From an uncultured Bacteroidales bacterium (GTDB lineage: Bacteria; Bacteroidota; Bacteroidia; Bacteroidales; FEN-979): DNA of 46,677 nucleotides. Position numbers and translations under genes: made by a program. The notes beneath the pieces were generated by a model, which worked only from the letters and a program-made list of their open reading frames with translations, ran no database searches and was not told the origin of the DNA. Positions within the stretch are counted from its first letter, which is position 1, and every line of letters starts with the position of its first letter. This document shows, piece by piece, positions 44,000-46,677 of this stretch. The stretch covers positions 1-46,677 of the forward strand of contig CAIVAT010000070.1 of the NCBI GenBank assembly GCA_903903985.1. Direction: 5' to 3'.

Positions 44000-44073
44000 T
44001 GATTATTCCGGGCAAACAAGGCCACTCATTCCGGAGTAAACTAGGCCAGCGATTCCGGAGCAAACTAGGCCAC
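44000..44073. repeat. Left multiple terminal repeats of the IS21 element
   Basis: Three consecutive units (44000-44025, 44026-44049, 44050-44073) share ATTCCGG...AAAC-AGGCCA. IS21-type transposases bind several such repeats at each end. Confidence 0.85.
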
Positions 44074-44105
44074 TATTTCATATGTCAAATGGTTGCATAA
44101 AATTA

Positions 44106-44846
44106 CTAATTTTTCTCAAGTGTTTTTCTTCTCATTGATTCTCCTTTCAGTTCAAAACGATGGACTGAACCTGACAATCTGTCCATTATAGCGTCGGCCA
44201 GGGTTGGCTCGTTGATGTATTGATACCATTTGTTTACCGGGAGTTGGGAAGTTATGATCGTGGAGCGTTTGCCATACCGATCCTCCAGGAGTTGAAGCAA
44301 AGCTGTCCGGGTATTATTCTCCAAAGGTACAAGCCCAAAATCATCTATGATAATAAGGGGGATCTTTTCGATATAGTTTAGCAGTTTCACATAGGATCCT
44401 TCGATTTTAGCGAGAGAAAGTTTTTCGGTGAACCTGTTCATTCCCAGGTAAAGGACTTTGTGCCCCAACGTACACGCCTGCCGCCCAAAGGCGCAGGCGA
44501 GATAGCTCTTTCCACAACCGGTCGGACCTGTAATAAGGATATTTTCCGCCCTTTGCAAGAAGGTGCAATCAGCCAATGCAAGTATCTGATCGCGGGTGAT
44601 GTTACGCAGGGGAGAGCATTGTACCTGTTCAAGCACCGCATCATACCTCAGGTTGCTAAGCTTCAGATACATCTGTGTTCGCTGGTGGGTTCGGCTGAGG
44701 TGTTCGGCTTCTACCAGCCGGGCCATGAGTTCATGAGCCGTGGGCAGTTCGTGGGAAGGCAGTGCCAGGGTGGTCCCGTAGGCTTGTGCCATCCCGAACA
44801 GCTTAAGTTGCTGCAGTTGTTCAAGAGTTTGTTCTGTGTTGATCAT
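44106..44846 (-). CDS. istB: IstB ATP-binding transposition helper
   Basis: The 246-residue AAA+ ATPase has Walker A (GPTGCGKSYLACAFG), Walker B (PLIIIDDFGLVPL) and a sensor-like segment (STIITSQLPVNKWYQYINEP), all typical of IstB. It stimulates strand transfer by IstA and sets target choice. It begins 30 bases after the istA stop. It appears intact. Confidence 0.95.
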   Translation of the reverse strand: MINTEQTLEQLQQLKLFGMAQAYGTTLALPSHELPTAHELMARLVEAEHLSRTHQRTQMYLKLSNLRYDAVLEQVQCSPLRNITRDQILALADCTFLQRAENILITGPTGCGKSYLACAFGRQACTLGHKVLYLGMNRFTEKLSLAKIEGSYVKLLNYIEKIPLIIIDDFGLVPLENNTRTALLQLLEDRYGKRSTIITSQLPVNKWYQYINEPTLADAIMDRLSGSVHRFELKGESMRRKTLEKN

Positions 44847-44876
44847 AGATTGTTGTTTTTAAGTGGATAATTGTGA

Positions 44877-46442
44877 TTATTGATAGGATTGTGCTCCCCT
44901 TATATTTTCATGGTCGGGGATGCTGATAAAAAGTTCCGTTTGTGCCGGGGCCGGAGCCTGGTCCAGCTTGTGTTCAAGGATGTTGCGGATGATCGTGTAA
45001 TTAACTTTATATCCAGCCAGGGCACGAAGGCAGGCCGATTCCAGCCGGTCACTCCCGTACTGCTCACCCAGCCTGAAGACTCCCAGACAGGAGTTGTAGG
45101 ATTGTTCGATAAAGATCCTTTGTTCGAGTATTTTGGTGATCGCTCCGGTAGTATTGACCCCAATGGAGGCAGCTTTTTCAATAAAATATTCGCGGGTATA
45201 GCCTTTGATCCGGGCAAAGTGTTTATGCTGAGGGGGCAGGTGTTCTTCCAGGGTGGTATACCCGTTTCGCTGGTAGCTGCGTGTGTGAGTGACGATGCGG
45301 ATAGTGTCCAGGTAAATCTCAACATGATCCGTGTCGTAAATGACCTGAAGCGTTTTCCCTATGTGTAAAAACGGAACGCTGTAGTGATGCCAGTCCTCTC
45401 CTAGTGTTATATGACAGTTGCGCTGGACCTTAGCAATGATCTTGCTTTTGGGTATAAACAGTTCTGCGGGCAGAGGGAGTAGCAGCGGCCTTTCATGGAG
45501 GCTAAAGCGGTCAAGACGACTGTAATTGCAACGTTGAAGGTGTCGATTGTTGAACTTGTTTAACTCTTCCATCAGCGCTTGATTCATTTGCTCCACACTA
45601 TGGAAGACCCGGTTGCGCAAAACCGCATAAATCCGGTTGTAAACGACATTCACATGGCTTTCAACCGATGCTTTATCTCTTGGTTTGGCAACGCGGGCTG
45701 CCATCAGAGTAGTGCCAAAATGCAACGCCCATTGCTGCGCAAGGTCCTCGAAAGCCGGTTCGTAACGATTGCTCTTTCTGACTACCTGTTTCATGTTGTC
45801 GGTCTTTGCAGACAGGGGAACACCTCCAAAGTAACCTAAAGCATTATTCAATGCTTTAATCAGGTACTGCTGCCGGGCCGACGGCAGGGCTTCGATGTAT
45901 GTAAAACCCGAGAAAGGAAGCGTGCAGACAAGTACCGGGCACCAGTGAATCTCCCCTGTTTGCTGATCAACATAGGAGATTTTATCACCCGCAAAATCAA
46001 ACATCATGCTGGCCGCTGGTTCATGATCAAAGTGCATGACCGCCGAACGCGTTTGAAGATGACGGCCCAAGTGTTCGCAAAATTGGGCATAGCCATAGCC
46101 ATCCGGGATCTTACGGCGATATTCTTCCCAGAGGATCATTCTTGTTGCGTGCGGCTTTTTTAGCTCATCACAGAGTTCCGGAATGCGTTGCTGAAAATCA
46201 GTATATCGCCAGTCAGTTGTAAAGGAGGCCGGCTCTTTATAGACCAACGACGAAAGCTCGTTGTCATTGAGCTTTAACAGATCGTCAAAGGACTTTTCAA
46301 GATGCAGGAGCTGTCTCACGTAACCGTTCACTGTATCGCGTCCTGAATGAAGTTCCTGGGCAATCTCGCGATTAGAGCGTCCAAGCGACTTTAGTTGTAA
46401 AATGCGTCGAATTTGCAACATGGTAACAGGTTTATTTGCCAT
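44877..46442 (-). CDS. istA: IstA transposase
   Basis: The 521-residue protein has an N-terminal helix-turn-helix (MLQIRRILQLKSLGRSNREI) that would bind the terminal repeats. The DDE integrase core runs from about residue 135 (SMMFDFAGDKISYVDQQTGE) through SAKTDNMKQVV to KPRDKASVESHVNVVYNRIY, so Asp, Asp and Glu are present. A C-terminal beta-rich domain follows (SVPFLHIGKTLQVIYDTDHV). The protein catalyses cut-and-paste transposition. The length is normal, so the element may be active. Confidence 0.95.
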   Translation of the reverse strand: MANKPVTMLQIRRILQLKSLGRSNREIAQELHSGRDTVNGYVRQLLHLEKSFDDLLKLNDNELSSLVYKEPASFTTDWRYTDFQQRIPELCDELKKPHATRMILWEEYRRKIPDGYGYAQFCEHLGRHLQTRSAVMHFDHEPAASMMFDFAGDKISYVDQQTGEIHWCPVLVCTLPFSGFTYIEALPSARQQYLIKALNNALGYFGGVPLSAKTDNMKQVVRKSNRYEPAFEDLAQQWALHFGTTLMAARVAKPRDKASVESHVNVVYNRIYAVLRNRVFHSVEQMNQALMEELNKFNNRHLQRCNYSRLDRFSLHERPLLLPLPAELFIPKSKIIAKVQRNCHITLGEDWHHYSVPFLHIGKTLQVIYDTDHVEIYLDTIRIVTHTRSYQRNGYTTLEEHLPPQHKHFARIKGYTREYFIEKAASIGVNTTGAITKILEQRIFIEQSYNSCLGVFRLGEQYGSDRLESACLRALAGYKVNYTIIRNILEHKLDQAPAPAQTELFISIPDHENIRGAQSYQ

Positions 46443-46490
46443 CGTATAAAGATTTTCTCCTTATACGAGCCCATGTTGACAATGAAACAG

Positions 46491-46676
46491 GTGGCCTAGT
46501 TTGCGCCAGAATGTCAGTCGAAACTTTCTGACCTCGGAGCAAAAAAACCTTTGTGCGGCCTTCATTGGACCCGAAAAGTGGCCTAGTTTGCTCCGGAATG
46601 ACTGGCCTAGTTTACTCCGGAATGAGTGGCCTTGTTTGGTCCGGAATCACTGGCCTAGTTTAGTCCAGAATAGTCA
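46491..46676. repeat. Right multiple terminal repeats of the IS21 element
   Basis: Four abutting units at 46578-46601, 46602-46625, 46626-46649 and 46650-46676, plus a detached one at 46491-46516, repeat TGGCCTAGTTT...TCCGGAAT in the opposite orientation to the left end. The istA promoter should also lie here. Confidence 0.85.
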
Positions 46677-46677
46677 T

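Larger units (their letters stand above)
44000..46676 (-). mobile_element. IS21-family insertion sequence (istA-istB)
   Basis: The element carries istA and istB in order on the minus strand with tandem inverted terminal repeats. Its left end TGATTATTC (44000-) matches, inverted, TGACTATTC at 46676, giving about 2,677 bp, normal for the family. The right end coincides with the window edge, so the flanking target duplication cannot be checked. Confidence 0.85.

Noticed and set aside
46491..46676. 24-bp direct repeats that could suggest a short CRISPR
   Set aside because: They abut without spacers and match, inverted, the repeats at the other IS end, so they are transposase binding sites.

Overview
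This window comes from a member of the Bacteroidota, most likely an uncultured Bacteroidia-type anaerobe. The signs are two very large secreted proteins with type IX secretion (T9SS) C-terminal domains, a GH92 glycosidase, a SusC-like TonB receptor plug, a DUF4292 lipoprotein cluster, RNase H with a viroplasmin domain, and several promoters of the Bacteroidota form TTG-N19-21-TANNTTTG. The window ends inside or at the edge of an IS21 element, which looks like a natural contig break.

Layout. 1-2844 (-): a polysaccharide deacetylase fused to a GH92 alpha-mannosidase, cut by the window start. 2929-3921 (+): an outer-membrane beta-barrel protein. 3938-5415 (-): a mercury-methylation locus, with an apparently intact hgcB, an hgcA carrying the NVWCAAGK cap-helix motif but broken by an in-frame TAA and an apparent loss of its membrane domain, and a broken Cys-rich/CcdA-like membrane gene, all behind a palindromic operator. 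5648-6811 (+): an MFS sugar permease. 7162-20142 (-): two giant T9SS-exported proteins. The first has five cohesin-like domains, a homogenised Ig-like repeat block and PKD-like domains. The second has YDG/MBG, SbsA-Ig and many InlB-type repeats, a dockerin-like pair, a cohesin-like domain and a T9SS tail. Together they suggest a surface cohesin-dockerin assembly. 21227-25010 (-): a DUF2142 membrane protein and a CNNM/CorC-type protein. 25258-28108 (+): a promoter, a candidate operator, a small membrane protein and a TonB-dependent receptor. 28438-29019 (+): a lipoprotein.

29293-36643 (-) is a housekeeping and envelope block: flippase, dUTPase, TPR protein, DUF4292 lipoprotein, EnvC-like LytM factor, EamA transporter and a small membrane protein. 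36726-40948 holds RNase H, YraN, an S66 LD-carboxypeptidase and methionyl-tRNA synthetase. From tRNA-Arg(CCU) at 41055 onward the window becomes AT-richer and accessory: small secreted or lipoprotein genes with clear promoters and terminators, a CAP-domain protein, a GyrI-like gene truncated by insertion, and an IS21-family element (istA/istB) with tandem 24-bp terminal repeats.

The most noteworthy items are the decaying hgcAB locus, the paired cohesin/dockerin-like giant proteins, and the deacetylase-GH92 fusion. All function calls rest on motifs read by eye; no database search was run.
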